Source of the DNA: Streptomyces sp. 1331.2
Lineage (GTDB): Bacteria; Actinomycetota; Actinomycetes; Streptomycetales; Streptomycetaceae
Length of the DNA: 64,000 nt
Reading direction: 5' to 3'
Assembly (NCBI RefSeq): GCF_900199205.1
Contig: NZ_OBMJ01000001.1
Span: 6,131,001 to 6,195,000 of the forward strand
Shown here: piece by piece, positions 27,086-39,842 of the stretch
How the letters are laid out: each line of letters opens with the position of its first letter
Numbering within the stretch: the stretch's first letter is position 1
Made by a program: the position numbers and the translations under genes
Notes under the pieces: generated by a model
What the model was told of the DNA's origin: nothing
The model's input: the letters and a program-made list of their open reading frames with translations, nothing else
Databases searched by the model: none

Positions 27086-28003
27086 ATGACTCGAAATGGC
27101 CGCTCCCGCCGTAACTCCGACTGCACCGCCGGCGGCTCGCGGCCCGCAGTCCGGGCGTCGCACCGGCCGCAGGGGGCCGAGGGCGCCGAGCAGGCGTTCG
27201 TCATCGGGGTGCTGACCAATCCGGCGGACTTCGCGCGGGCCCGCGCCTGGGGGGTCACCGACGCCCCCGACCACGAGCGCTACCTGGCCGACACCGCCGA
27301 CCTGCTGGCCGACGCGCTGGAGCGGTTCGACACCGTCCGGGCCCGGATGTTCCACCCGCAGGACTTCGAGGAGTTCTGCCTGCTGCACGGGCTGGACCCG
27401 GCCGCGCCCGGCGCCCGCGACCGCTACCTGGTCAACCCGCCGCTGCAGTCCCAGCTGCTCGCCTACCAGGGCGAGGAGCTGGCCGGGGACTTCCTGCCCC
27501 GCCTGGTCCGGGCCCGGGAGAACGGGCTGACGCTCTGCCACGTCGACCTGCTGCTGGACGGCGGCCTGTACGGGGGCGCGGACGAGCCGGACGTCGAGCA
27601 CACCCGCTGGGTGCGCGCCGCCTACCAGCGCGGGGGAGAGGTGTTCCGCCGGATGCTGGTCGGCGCGGGCGCCGGCGTGTACGAGTTGCGCCTGCGGGTG
27701 GACGCCCCCGGCGGGCGGCTGACCGCGGCGGCCCGGGTGCTCCAGTGGGAGGACGGCGTGGTGCGGATCAACGACGAGGACCTGGAGCTGCTCTGCGCGG
27801 TGCTGTGCACGGGGCTGGCGCTGGAGCTGCCGGGCGTGGCGGTGCTGCACGGTTCGCAGGGCTCGGCCGCCTCCTGCGGGGAGTACCTGCCGGCCTCCTG
27901 GGCCTGGTCGAGCGGCGGTCAGGACTGGGCGCCGGCGGCCCGGCCGGTCCGGCTGGACGGGGTGGCGGCCCAGCCCGGCTACAGCCTGGGAACGGTCTGC
28001 TGA
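27086..28003 (+). CDS. conserved hypothetical protein next to bldD
   Basis: 305 residues, no membrane segment, no domain recognised. An Arg/Ser-rich N-terminus (about 30 residues) is followed by an apparently globular acidic protein (FVIGVLTNPADFARARAWGVTDAPDHERYL, ARMFHPQDFEEFCLLHGLDP, YLVNPPLQSQLLAYQGEELAGDF). Codon use is normal for the region. The ATG at 27086 has CCAGGAG upstream. Convergent with bldD across a hairpin. No function is proposed. Confidence 0.75.
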   Translation: MTRNGRSRRNSDCTAGGSRPAVRASHRPQGAEGAEQAFVIGVLTNPADFARARAWGVTDAPDHERYLADTADLLADALERFDTVRARMFHPQDFEEFCLLHGLDPAAPGARDRYLVNPPLQSQLLAYQGEELAGDFLPRLVRARENGLTLCHVDLLLDGGLYGGADEPDVEHTRWVRAAYQRGGEVFRRMLVGAGAGVYELRLRVDAPGGRLTAAARVLQWEDGVVRINDEDLELLCAVLCTGLALELPGVAVLHGSQGSAASCGEYLPASWAWSSGGQDWAPAARPVRLDGVAAQPGYSLGTVC

Positions 28004-28043
28004 CGAGCGTTCGGAGGCGGGGTGGCAGTACCCGCACACGCCG

Positions 28044-28073
28044 CGGCGCGGCCCCCATCGGGGTGCCGCGCCG
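28044..28073. terminator. hairpin between convergent genes
   Basis: CGGCGCGGC-CCCC pairs with GGGG-T-GCCGCGCCG with one bulged T and a tight loop. It can end transcripts from the unknown gene (+) and from bldD (-). Confidence 0.6.
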
Positions 28074-28154
28074 TGACGTTTCTGCTTGCCGACACAGGTG
28101 GAGCGAGTGTCGGGAACTGCAAGGACCCGCCGGTGGAAGCCGGTGCGGTGAGCC

Positions 28155-28658
28155 TCAGCTCGCGTCCTCCTCGCGCACCGCACGGCGCGCGTCGGGGTTC
28201 AGCACGCCCCAGGAGATCAGCTGCTCGGTGAGGATCGACGGGGACTGGTCGTAGATGACGGCCAGGGTGCGCAGGTCGTCCTGGCGGATCGACAGCACCT
28301 TGCCGTTGTAGTCGCCGCGCTGGCTCTGGATGGTCGCCGCGTAGCGCTGCAGCGGGCCGGCCTTCTCGGACGGGACCTGGGTCAGTCTCTCCAGGTCGAG
28401 GACCAGGCGCGGCGGCGGCTCGGCCGCGCCGCCGGGGGTGCCGCCGGGCAGCAGCTCCTGTACCGGGACGCCGTAGAACTCGGCCAGCTCGGCCAGCCGC
28501 TGCACGGTGACCGCACGGTCGCCGCGCTCGTACGAGCCGACGACGACTGCCTTCCAGCGCCCCTGGGACTTCTCCTCGACACCGTGCAGGGAGAGACCCT
28601 GCTGAGTGCGGATCGCTCGGAGCTTGCCTCCGAGTTGCTTCGCGTAGTCGCTGGACAT
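28155..28658 (-). CDS. bldD: developmental master regulator BldD
   Basis: 167 residues. N-terminal XRE helix-turn-helix (AIRTQQGLSLHGVEEKSQGRWKAVVVGSYERGDRAVTVQRLAELAEFYGV) and a C-terminal c-di-GMP-binding domain. The bipartite c-di-GMP motif is intact: RGD at 114-116, eight residues, RQDD at 125-128. With tetrameric c-di-GMP the family dimer represses sporulation genes during vegetative growth. ATG at 28658, oriented away from the pyr operon with a 329-bp shared intergenic region. Confidence 0.98.
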   Translation of the reverse strand: MSSDYAKQLGGKLRAIRTQQGLSLHGVEEKSQGRWKAVVVGSYERGDRAVTVQRLAELAEFYGVPVQELLPGGTPGGAAEPPPRLVLDLERLTQVPSEKAGPLQRYAATIQSQRGDYNGKVLSIRQDDLRTLAVIYDQSPSILTEQLISWGVLNPDARRAVREEDAS

Positions 28659-28745
28659 TGATCTCCCCGGACGAGATTGCTTCGCGTTCAGTGGTGGGTC
28701 ACGGGCGATTGCCGACGCCGTTACCGGTGGGTTCGACGTCCGTCT

Positions 28746-28767
28746 CGTAACTCACTGTGAGGTTACG
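28746..28767. promoter_or_regulatory. inverted repeat in the bldD-pyrR intergenic region
   Basis: CGTAACTCACTGTGAGGTTACG has CGTAAC/GTTACG arms and TCAC/GTGA inner arms offset by one base. It lies near a TTGACG hexamer read towards bldD. BldD autoregulates in Streptomyces, so this is a candidate autoregulatory site; match to the published consensus is partial. Confidence 0.4.
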
Positions 28768-28950
28768 TAGAGTAAGGTAGTTGCGTCAAGCCGAATGGGG
28801 CAGTCGTGCGAATGGCCCGCATCGTCGGCGCGTCCGGGGTGTTAACCGGCGGAAGCGGAATGGTGGACTTCGGTTTGTCGGCCGGGGCACTGCTAGGATG
28901 ACCCGAAGCCCGCGCCGAGTCGGCGGGGGCCATCCCGACATCCTTTAAGG

Positions 28951-28968
28951 CCCGTCCAGTGAGGCGGG
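28951..28968 (+). promoter_or_regulatory. PyrR-binding RNA loop in the pyr leader
   Basis: CCCG-TCCAGTGAGG-CGGG forms a 4-bp stem with a 10-nt loop that fits the PyrR-binding consensus UCCNGNGAGG. It ends 4 bp before the pyrR ribosome-binding site GGAGG (28972-28976). UMP-bound PyrR clamped here would probably block initiation on pyrR. Upstream, GCCGA...TCGGC pairing around 28915-28926 could be a competing fold. Confidence 0.8.
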
Positions 28969-28987
28969 GAAGGAGGTCCGCTTCGGC

Positions 28988-29611
28988 ATGACCGCACACA
29001 ACGAACCGACGCCGCGGCCGCCGCACCAGGTGCTGGACGGCACGGACATCGCCCGGGTGATCACCCGGATAGCGCACGAGATCGTCGAGCGCGCCAAGGG
29101 CGCGGAGGACGTCGTGCTGCTCGGCATCCACACCAGGGGCGTCCACCTCGCCCGCCGCCTGCACGCCAGGCTGGCCCAGATCACCGGGCGCGACATCCCA
29201 CTGGGCACCCTGGACATCACCATGTACCGGGACGACCTGCGGCTGAAGCCCGCCCGCGCCCTGGAGCACACCGAGATCCCGCCCGGCGGCATCGACGGCA
29301 AGCTCGTCGTCCTGGTCGACGACGTGCTCTTCTCCGGCCGCACCATCCGCGCCGCGCTCGACGCGCTCAACGACATCGGCCGGCCGCGCGCCGTCCAGCT
29401 CGCCGTCCTGGTCGACCGCGGCCACCGCGAGCTGCCGATCCGCGCCGACTACGTGGGCAAGAACCTCCCCACCTCGCTGCGCGAGGCCGTCCAGGTGCGC
29501 CTGTCCGACAGCGACGGCGTGGACGCCGTGCTGGTCGGCGACCGCGACTTCACCGCACGGTCCTCGCAGGCCATGGCCGCCAAGCCCACCGAACCGCACC
29601 TCCCGGAGTAA
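28988..29611 (+). CDS. pyrR: bifunctional pyr operon regulator / uracil phosphoribosyltransferase
   Basis: 207 residues. PRT fold with [22 protein letters not shown] (PRPP loop), [15 protein letters not shown] and DITMYRDDL. It binds pyr mRNA leaders when UMP is high; a matching RNA loop precedes the gene. ATG at 28988 with GGAGG upstream. First gene of pyrR-B-C-X-carA-carB-pyrD-pyrF; pyrB follows after 5 bp. Confidence 0.97.
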   Translation: MTAHNEPTPRPPHQVLDGTDIARVITRIAHEIVERAKGAEDVVLLGIHTRGVHLARRLHARLAQITGRDIPLGTLDITMYRDDLRLKPARALEHTEIPPGGIDGKLVVLVDDVLFSGRTIRAALDALNDIGRPRAVQLAVLVDRGHRELPIRADYVGKNLPTSLREAVQVRLSDSDGVDAVLVGDRDFTARSSQAMAAKPTEPHLPE

Positions 29612-29616
29612 CCCGC

Positions 29617-30606
29617 GTGAAGCGCCACCTCGTCTCCGCCGCCGATCTCAGCCGCGACGACGCGCTGCTGATCCTGGACACCGCCGAGGAGCTGGCCCAG
29701 CTCTCCGGCCGGGCCGTCAAGAAGCTGCCCACGCTGCGCGGCCGCACCGTCGTCAACCTCTTCTTCGAGGACTCCACCCGGACCAAGACCTCCTTCGAGG
29801 TCGCCGAGAAGCGCCTCTCGGCCGACGTCATCAACTTCTCCGCCAAGGGCTCCTCGGTCTCCAAGGGCGAGAGCCTGAAGGACACCGCGCTGACCCTGCA
29901 GGCCATGGGCGCCGACGCGGTGGTCATCCGCCACCACGCCTCCGGCGCGCCGGCCCGCCTCGCCCAGTCCGACTGGCTGCACGGCAGCGTGATCAACGCC
30001 GGTGACGGCACCCACGAGCACCCCACCCAGGCGCTGCTCGACGCCTTCACCATGCGTCGCCACCTCAACCCCGGCGCCGGCCACGACCTCGCGGGCCGCC
30101 GGGTCACGATCGTCGGCGACGTCCTGCACAGCCGGGTCGCCCGCTCCAACGTGCACCTGCTGGCCACCCTCGGTGCGCAGGTCACCTTCGTCGCCCCGCC
30201 GACGCTGCTGCCGATCGGCATCGAGAACTGGCCCTGCGAGATCAGCTACGACCTGGACCGCGTGCTGCCCAAGACCGACGCGCTGATGATGCTCCGGGTG
30301 CAGCGCGAGCGGATGAACGCCGCGTTCTTCCCGACCGAGCGCGAGTACAGCCGCCGCTACGGCATGAACGGCCTCCGGCTGGCCCAGCTGCCCGAGCACG
30401 CCATCGTGATGCACCCCGGTCCGATGGTCCGCGGCATGGAGATCACCGCCGAGGTCGCCGACTCGCCGCGCTGCACCGCGGTCGAGCAGGTCGCCAACGG
30501 CGTCTCCGTGCGGATGGCCGTGCTGTACCTGCTGCTCGGCGGAGCCACCCCCGCCGACACCCCCGCCGACGCCCCCCGCACCGACTCCGTGGAGACCGCT
30601 CAGTGA
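29617..30606 (+). CDS. pyrB: aspartate carbamoyltransferase, catalytic chain
   Basis: Joins carbamoyl phosphate to aspartate. 329 residues. Carbamoyl-phosphate motif STRTKTSFE (about residues 52-60), [24 protein letters not shown], and the aspartate-side [14 protein letters not shown] start at 29617; the end overlaps pyrC by 4 bp. No pyrI regulatory-chain gene is present, as usual in actinobacteria. Confidence 0.97.
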   Translation: MKRHLVSAADLSRDDALLILDTAEELAQLSGRAVKKLPTLRGRTVVNLFFEDSTRTKTSFEVAEKRLSADVINFSAKGSSVSKGESLKDTALTLQAMGADAVVIRHHASGAPARLAQSDWLHGSVINAGDGTHEHPTQALLDAFTMRRHLNPGAGHDLAGRRVTIVGDVLHSRVARSNVHLLATLGAQVTFVAPPTLLPIGIENWPCEISYDLDRVLPKTDALMMLRVQRERMNAAFFPTEREYSRRYGMNGLRLAQLPEHAIVMHPGPMVRGMEITAEVADSPRCTAVEQVANGVSVRMAVLYLLLGGATPADTPADAPRTDSVETAQ

Positions 30607-31907
30607 CCAGCTACCTGATCCGCAACGCTCAGATCCTGGGCGGCGCCCCGCAGGACCTCCTCCTCGCCGACGGTGTGATCAAGGAGATCGGCACCGGCCT
30701 GGCGGCCGCGGCGGACATCGAGATCGACGCCACCGGGCTGCTCGTGCTGCCCGGCCTGGTCGACCTGCACACCCACCTGCGCGAGCCCGGCCGCGAGGAC
30801 GCCGAGACCGTGCTCACCGGCACCCGGGCCGCCGCGATGGGCGGCTTCACCGCCGTGCACGCGATGGCCAACACCACCCCGGTGGCCGACACCGCCGGCG
30901 TCGTCGAGCAGGTCTGGCGGCTCGGCCAGGAGGCCGGCTACTGCGACGTGCAGCCGGTCGGCGCCGTCACCGTCGGCCTGGAGGGCAAGAAGCTCGCCGA
31001 GCTCGGCGCGATGCACGAGTCCGCCGCGAACGTCCGGGTCTTCTCCGACGACGGCAAGTGCGTGGACGACGCGGTGCTGATGCGCCGCGCCCTGGAGTAC
31101 GTCAAGGCCTTCGACGGCGTCGTCGCCCAGCACGCGCAGGAGCCGCGGCTGACCGAGGGCGCCCAGATGAACGAGGGCCAGGTCTCCGGCGAGCTCGGGC
31201 TCGGCGGCTGGCCGGCCGTCGCCGAGGAGTCGATCATCGCCCGCGACGTGCTGCTCGCCGCGCACGTCGGCTCCCGGCTGCACGTCTGCCACGTCTCCAC
31301 GGCCGGCTCGGTCGAGATCATCCGCTGGGCCAAGGCCAAGGGCTGGGACGTGACCGCCGAGGTCACCCCGCACCACCTGCTGCTCACCGACGAGCTGGTC
31401 CGCTCCTACGACCCGGTGTACAAGGTGAACCCGCCGCTGCGCACCGCCGAGGACGTCCAGGCGCTGCGCGCCGCGCTCGCCGACGGCACCATCGACGCCG
31501 TCGCCACCGACCACGCGCCGCACCCGGCCGAGGACAAGGACTGCGAGTGGGCCGTGGCCGCCATGGGCATGGTCGGCCTGGAGACCGCGCTGTCCGTCGT
31601 GCAGCAGACCATGGTCGAGACCGGCCTGCTGAACTGGGAGGGCGTCGCCGACCGGATGTCGCACCGCCCGGCCCGGATCGGCCGTCTCACCGGGCACGGC
31701 CGGCCGGTCTCGGTGGGTGAGCCCGCCAACCTGGTGCTGTTCGATCCCGCGTACCGTGGTGCCGTGAACCCGGACAGCTTCGCCACCCGCAGCCGCAACA
31801 CCCCCTACAAGGGCCTTGACCTGCCCGGACGGGTGCACGCCACCTTCCTGCGCGGGCGCGCCACCGTGCTGGCCGGCGAGCCGGTCGAGCAGGACGGCAC
31901 CGCGTGA
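30603..31907 (+). CDS. pyrC: dihydroorotase
   Basis: Cyclises carbamoyl aspartate to dihydroorotate. 434 residues, class I amidohydrolase. Metal His pair in [10 protein letters not shown] (about residues 58-66), [26 protein letters not shown], and DHAPH for the last metal Asp; VNPPLR lies in the substrate loop. GTG start at 30603 overlapping the pyrB stop; the end overlaps the next start. Confidence 0.97.
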   Translation: MTSYLIRNAQILGGAPQDLLLADGVIKEIGTGLAAAADIEIDATGLLVLPGLVDLHTHLREPGREDAETVLTGTRAAAMGGFTAVHAMANTTPVADTAGVVEQVWRLGQEAGYCDVQPVGAVTVGLEGKKLAELGAMHESAANVRVFSDDGKCVDDAVLMRRALEYVKAFDGVVAQHAQEPRLTEGAQMNEGQVSGELGLGGWPAVAEESIIARDVLLAAHVGSRLHVCHVSTAGSVEIIRWAKAKGWDVTAEVTPHHLLLTDELVRSYDPVYKVNPPLRTAEDVQALRAALADGTIDAVATDHAPHPAEDKDCEWAVAAMGMVGLETALSVVQQTMVETGLLNWEGVADRMSHRPARIGRLTGHGRPVSVGEPANLVLFDPAYRGAVNPDSFATRSRNTPYKGLDLPGRVHATFLRGRATVLAGEPVEQDGTA

Positions 31908-32499
31908 TGGATTACGCCACGCTCGCCAAGGAGCAGGCGAAGGTCACCAACTGGCCCGGGTACATCGGGTGGTCCGTCGGCCTGCTGATCATCATCGGCC
32001 TCGTCTACTGGCTGATGCGCCAGGGCTGGAACTGGCGGCGCACCCTCCAGTCCGGCATCCCGCCGCTGCCCGCCGTGCCGGAGCGCGCCGGGCGGACCAT
32101 CCTGGAGACCAGCGGCCGGTACCACGGCACGACCACCGCCGGGAACTGGCTCGACCGGGTCGTCGCGCACGGCCTGGGCACCCGCAGCAGGGCCGACCTC
32201 ACCCTCGGCGAGGACGGCCTGCTGGTCCGGCGCCCCGGCGACGTCGACTTCTGGATCCCGGCGGCGCACCTGACCGGTGCCCGTACGGACTCCGGGATCG
32301 CCGGCAAGGTCGTCCCGTCCGGGCTGCTCGTCGTCACCTGGACGCTCCCCCAGCCTTCGGCCGGGGGACCCCCATCGGCACCGAGCTGGACTCCGGCTTC
32401 CGGGCCGACCACCCCGACGAGCACGCCGCCTGGGTCGAGGCGATCGCTCACCTTGCCACACGTACGAAGACGAAGATGACGGAAGAGGCCGCGCAATGA
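31907..32499 (+). pseudogene. single-pass membrane protein between pyrC and carA, frameshifted by a palindromic element
   Basis: The start (ATG 31907, or GTG 31904) reads [20 protein letters not shown], one membrane helix GWSVGLLIIIGLVYWLM, then a soluble PH-like segment up to VVTWTL. At 32343-32374 the frame meets a palindromic element. The original frame then runs on to 32479 as Pro/Ser/Arg-rich junk, while the +2 frame gives [20 protein letters not shown] and a TGA at 32497-32499 that overlaps the carA ATG in the usual ATGA fashion. So the last ~40 codons appear shifted out of frame. The protein may still be made with a replaced tail. Function is not known; it is a customary member of streptomycete pyr operons. 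Confidence 0.75.
32343..32374. repeat. small palindromic (MITE-like) element inside the pyr operon
   Basis: TCCCCC-A-GCC-TTC-GGC-C-GGGGGA forms a hairpin with one mismatch, and GGGGGACCCCC forms an overlapping dyad. Short palindromes of this kind are recalled as dispersed repeats in Streptomyces genomes. Here it marks the point where the reading frame changes. Confidence 0.65.
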
Positions 32500-33645
32500 C
32501 CGCACCTGCCCCCACCACGCAGCGCCAACGGCGGGAGCGTGTGCCCGCCGTGCTCGTCCTGGAGGACGGCCGGACCTTCCGCGGCCAGGCCTACGGCGCG
32601 ATCGGCGAGACCTTCGGCGAGGCCGTCTTCAACACCGGCATGTCCGGTTACCAGGAGACCCTGACCGACCCGTCGTACCACCGCCAGGTGGTCGCGATGA
32701 CCGCGCCGCAGATCGGCAACACCGGCTGGAACGACGAGGACGACGAGTCCCAGCAGATCTGGGTCGCCGGCTACGTCGTGCGCGACCCCGCCCGGGTCGC
32801 CTCCAACTGGCGCTCCCGCCGCTCGCTCGACGAGGAACTGGTCCGCCAGGGCGTCGTCGGCATCAGCGGCATCGACACCCGCGCGCTGACCCGCCACCTG
32901 CGCGAGCGCGGCGCGATGCGCTGCGGCATCTTCTCCGGCGAGGCGCTGGCCGACCAGGCCGAGCTGCTCGCCCGGGTGCAGCAGGCGCCCGAGATGAAGG
33001 GCGCCGACCTGTGCGCCGAGGTCGCCACCACCGAGCCGTACGTGGTGCCCGCGATCGGTGAGAAGCGCTTCACCGTCGCCGCGCTGGACCTCGGCATCAA
33101 GGCGATGACCCCGCAGCGGATGGCCGAGCGCGGCATCGAGGTGCACGTGCTCCCCGCCAACTCCACCCTGGAGGACGTCTACGCCGTCAACCCGGACGGC
33201 GTCTTCTTCTCCAACGGCCCGGGCGACCCGGCCACCGCCGACCACCAGGTCGCCGTGGCGCAGGGCGTGCTGGAGCGCAAGACCCCGTTCTTCGGGATCT
33301 GCTTCGGCAACCAGATCCTCGGCCGCGCCCTGGGCTTCGGCACCTACAAGCTCAAGTACGGCCACCGCGGCATCAACCAGCCGGTGCAGGACCGCACCAC
33401 CGGCAAGGTCGAGGTGACCGCGCACAACCACGGCTTCGCCGTGAACGCCCCGCTGGACAAGGTGAGCGACACCCCGTACGGGCGGGTCCAGGTCTCCCAC
33501 GTCTGCCTGAACGACGACGTGGTCGAGGGCCTGCAGGCGCTCGACGTCCCCGCCTTCAGCGTCCAGTACCACCCCGAAGCCGCTGCCGGCCCGCACGACG
33601 CCGCCTACCTCTTCGACCGTTTCGTGAGCCTCATGGAGGGCCAGC

Positions 33646-33653
<8 letters not shown>
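32496..33653 (+). CDS. carA: carbamoyl-phosphate synthase small (glutaminase) subunit
   Basis: Hydrolyses glutamine and channels ammonia to CarB. 385 residues. N-terminal CPSase_sm domain ([44 protein letters not shown]) and class I amidotransferase with nucleophile Cys in [16 protein letters not shown] and His/Glu in [10 protein letters not shown] at 32496. Overlaps carB by 8 bp. Confidence 0.97.
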
Positions 33654-36954
<3,301 letters not shown>

Positions 36955-36963
36955 CACCACCGC

Positions 36964-36999
36964 AGTGGGGGGCACCGGAACCGTTGGGTGCCCCCCACT
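36964..36999. terminator. 13-bp stem hairpin between carB and pyrD
   Basis: AGTGGGGGGCACC (36964-36976) pairs perfectly with GGTGCCCCCCACT (36987-36999) across a 10-nt loop, 10 bp after carB. It has no U-run. It may end or attenuate the operon before pyrD. Confidence 0.75.
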
Positions 37000-37043
37000 C
37001 GTGTGCCCGAATCCGTTTCTCCGCTCCGGGAGTTGAACCGCCC

Positions 37044-38147
37044 TTGTACAAGCTTCTGTTCGACCTGGTCTTCAAGAAGATGGACCCCGAGAAGGCCCAC
37101 CACCTGGCCTTCTTCTGGATCCGGCTCGCCTCCTCGGTGCCCGGCCTGCGCACCCTGGTGCGGCTGGTGCTCGCCCCGCGCGACCGCGCCCTGCGCACCG
37201 GCGCCCTCGGCCTGGACCTGCCCGGCCCGTTCGGCCTGGCGGCCGGCTTCGACAAGAACGGCGTCGGCATCGACGGCCTGGCCATGCTCGGCTTCGACTA
37301 CGTCGAGATCGGCACCATCACCGGCGAGCCCCAGCCCGGCAACCCGACGCCCCGGCTGTTCCGCCTGGTCGAGGACCGCGCGCTGATCAACCGGATGGGC
37401 TTCAACAACCAGGGCTCGGCCCGGGTCGCCGCCCGGCTCGCCGCCCGCCCGCACACCAGCTCCACCCCGGTGATCGGCGTCAACATCGGCAAGACCAAGG
37501 TGGTCGAGGAGGCCGACGCCGTCGCCGACTACGTCAAGTCCACCGAGCGGCTGGCGAAGTACGCCGACTACCTGGTGGTCAACGTCAGCTCGCCGAACAC
37601 CCCGGGGCTGCGCAACCTGCAGGCCGTGGACCACCTGCGCCCGCTGCTCGCCGCCGTGCGCGAGGCCGCCGACCGCACCACCGCGCACCACGTGCCGCTG
37701 CTGGTCAAGATCGCCCCCGACCTGGCCGACGAGGACGTCGACGCCGTCGCCGACCTCGCGCTGGAGCTGGGCCTGGACGGCATCATCGCCACCAACACCA
37801 CGATCGGCCGCGAGGGCCTGCGCACCGACGCCGCCCGGGTCGAGGAGATCGGCATGGGCGGCCTGTCCGGCGCCCCGCTCAAGGCCCGCGCGCTGGAGGT
37901 CATGCAGCGGCTGCGCGCCCGTACCGAGGGCCGGCTCACCCTGGTCTCGGTCGGCGGCATCGAGACCGCCGAGGACGCCTGGCAGCGGATCGTGCACGGC
38001 GCCGACCTGGTCCAGGGCTACAGCGCCTTCATCTACGAGGGCCCGTTCTGGTGCCGGAAGATCCACAAGGGCCTTTCCGCCCGGCTCCGGGCCGCGGGCT
38101 TCCGCGACCTGGCCTCCGCCGTCGGCAGCGCCGTGCGCAGCTCGTGA
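37044..38147 (+). CDS. pyrD: dihydroorotate dehydrogenase (quinone), class 2
   Basis: Oxidises dihydroorotate to orotate and feeds electrons to quinone at the membrane. 367 residues. The N-terminal amphipathic helix region ([22 protein letters not shown]) marks class 2. FMN barrel motifs: [72 protein letters not shown] start at 37044 with GGGAG upstream. Confidence 0.95.
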   Translation: MYKLLFDLVFKKMDPEKAHHLAFFWIRLASSVPGLRTLVRLVLAPRDRALRTGALGLDLPGPFGLAAGFDKNGVGIDGLAMLGFDYVEIGTITGEPQPGNPTPRLFRLVEDRALINRMGFNNQGSARVAARLAARPHTSSTPVIGVNIGKTKVVEEADAVADYVKSTERLAKYADYLVVNVSSPNTPGLRNLQAVDHLRPLLAAVREAADRTTAHHVPLLVKIAPDLADEDVDAVADLALELGLDGIIATNTTIGREGLRTDAARVEEIGMGGLSGAPLKARALEVMQRLRARTEGRLTLVSVGGIETAEDAWQRIVHGADLVQGYSAFIYEGPFWCRKIHKGLSARLRAAGFRDLASAVGSAVRSS

Positions 38148-38191
38148 CCACCCCCATCGGCTCCGGAAACCCCGGTTCTGGAAAGGACGAC

Positions 38192-39025
38192 ATGACTCTC
38201 GCCCCGTTCGGCGCCCGGCTGCGCCAGGCCCTCGACACCCGCGGCCAGCTCTGCGTCGGCATCGACCCGCACGCCTCCCTGCTCGCCGCCTGGGGGCTCG
38301 GCGACGACCTCGCCGGGCTGGAGACCTTCAGCCGCACCGTGGTCGAGGCGCTGGCCGACCGGGTGGCCGTGCTCAAGCCGCAGGCCGCCTTCTTCGAGCG
38401 CTTCGGCAGCAAGGGCGTCGCGGTGCTGGAGAAGTCCGTCGAGGAGGCCCGGGCGGCCGGCGCGCTGGTCCTGATGGACGCCAAGCGCGGCGACATCGGC
38501 TCCACCATGGCCGCCTACGCCGAGGCCTTCCTGTCGCCCGGCAGCCCGCTGTTCTCGGACGCCGTGACGGTCAGCCCCTACCTGGGCTTCGGCTCGCTGC
38601 GCCCGGCCCTGGACCTGGCCCGTGAGCAGGGCTGCGGTGTCTTCGCGCTGGCGCTCACCTCCAACCCGGAGGGCGCCGAGGTGCAGCGCGCGGTGGGCGC
38701 GGACGGCGAGCCGGTCGCGGCCTCGGTGCTGCGGCAGCTGGCGGCCGAGAACGCGGACGCCGCGCCGCTGGGCTCCTTCGGCGCGGTGGTCGGCGCGACG
38801 CTGGCCGACGCGGGCGTGGACCTGGCCATCAACGGCCCGCTGCTGGCCCCCGGGATCGGCGCCCAGGGCGCGACCATGGCGGACCTGCCGCGGGTGTTCG
38901 GCGCCTCGGTGCTGAACGTGGTGCCGAGCGTGAGCCGGGACGTCCTCAAGCACGGCCCCTCGGTGGCGGCCCTGCGGGAGGCGGCGGACCGCTTCGTCGG
39001 GGAGTTCGCGGACGCCGTCAAGTGA
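38192..39025 (+). CDS. pyrF: orotidine 5'-phosphate decarboxylase
   Basis: Decarboxylates OMP to UMP. 277 residues, the longer actinobacterial/archaeal-type Pyr[18 protein letters not shown] and the catalytic [22 protein letters not shown] (DxKRGDI) are diagnostic; [12 protein letters not shown] follows. The ATG at 38192 has AAGGA upstream; an in-frame GTG at 38144, overlapping the pyrD stop, is an alternative. Last pyr gene here; pyrE is not in the window. Confidence 0.95.
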   Translation: MTLAPFGARLRQALDTRGQLCVGIDPHASLLAAWGLGDDLAGLETFSRTVVEALADRVAVLKPQAAFFERFGSKGVAVLEKSVEEARAAGALVLMDAKRGDIGSTMAAYAEAFLSPGSPLFSDAVTVSPYLGFGSLRPALDLAREQGCGVFALALTSNPEGAEVQRAVGADGEPVAASVLRQLAAENADAAPLGSFGAVVGATLADAGVDLAINGPLLAPGIGAQGATMADLPRVFGASVLNVVPSVSRDVLKHGPSVAALREAADRFVGEFADAVK

Positions 39026-39036
39026 CGGTCGTCCTC

Positions 39037-39084
39037 GCGTGACGGATCGCGTGACGGATCGCGTGGCGGATCGGGTGGCGGACG
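39037..39084. repeat. 12-bp tandem repeat after pyrF
   Basis: Four units of GCGTGACGGATC and variants lie directly after pyrF. The following GCGGACGCCGTC...GTGACGG (about 39079-39099) also copies the last codons of pyrF (39009-39028), so the repeat seems to have grown out of the gene end. The rest of the 39026-39466 spacer holds one terminator-like hairpin and the mihF leader; no other gene was seen. Confidence 0.75.
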
Positions 39085-39251
39085 CCGTCGGGTGACGGGA
39101 GGTGTCCGCCCGGTTGCGGAAGGCGCGGTTCTGGTAGCGGCGCGGTGACCCTGTGGAGTGTCCGCAGGACGGCGGCGCCGTCGCGGAGTCGACGTGAGCG
39201 CCGTCACATCGACCGTGTCAAAGTCTCGCAATCGCGGTCAATTTGCCCGGG

Positions 39252-39286
39252 AAAGTCCTGGTCGGCCTTGGCTGACCAGGACTTTT
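39252..39286 (+). terminator. hairpin with U-tract upstream of mihF
   Basis: AAAGTCCTGGTC (39252-39263) pairs perfectly with GACCAGGACTTT (39274-39285) across 10 nt and runs into TTTTCGTGTTCTTTTCC. This is the most classical intrinsic terminator in the window. It could end pyr transcripts or act as an attenuator before mihF. Confidence 0.85.
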
Positions 39287-39466
39287 CGTGTTCTTTTCCT
39301 GACGTGGCGCCGCAATCCGGGTAGTGTCCGGCGATAGGTCATCGGCGAGCCGCGATTCACGCGTCTCCCGCAGGTCAGGGCCTTGTGGTTCCCCCTTGCG
39401 GACGGTGTCCTCGGTACCGAACCAGTCCTAGCTCAATCCCTTCCATCCACACCTGAGGTGAACGGC

Positions 39467-39793
39467 GTGGCTCTTCCGCCCCTTACCCCTGAACAGCGCA
39501 CCGCCGCGCTCGCCAAGGCCGCCGAGGCTCGCCGGGAGCGCGCCGAGGTCAAGAACCGGCTCAAGCACTCCGGCGCCTCCCTGCACGAGGTGATCAAGGC
39601 CGGCAAGGCCGACAACGACGTGATCGGCAAGATGAAGGTCTCGGCCCTGCTCGAATCCCTTCCGGGTGTCGGCAAGGTCCGCGCCAAGCAGATCATGGAG
39701 CGCCTCGGCATCAGCGAGAGCCGGCGCGTCCGGGGCCTCGGCACCAACCAGATCGCCTCCCTGGAGCGGGAGTTCGGCGGGGGTGCCGCCTGA
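39467..39793 (+). CDS. mihF: actinobacterial integration host factor (sIHF/mIHF)
   Basis: 108-residue nucleoid-associated DNA-binding protein. [40 protein letters not shown], then the H2TH-type DNA-binding part [20 protein letters not shown] and [23 protein letters not shown] at 39467 with GAGGTG upstream; further upstream in-frame codons (from 39383) are not conserved-looking. It influences chromosome compaction and antibiotic genes in Streptomyces (family knowledge). Confidence 0.95.
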   Translation: MALPPLTPEQRTAALAKAAEARRERAEVKNRLKHSGASLHEVIKAGKADNDVIGKMKVSALLESLPGVGKVRAKQIMERLGISESRRVRGLGTNQIASLEREFGGGAA

Positions 39794-39842
39794 CCGTGAC
39801 CCGGTGGTCCCGGGAAGCTCCGCGATCCGGGATAATCGGTGC

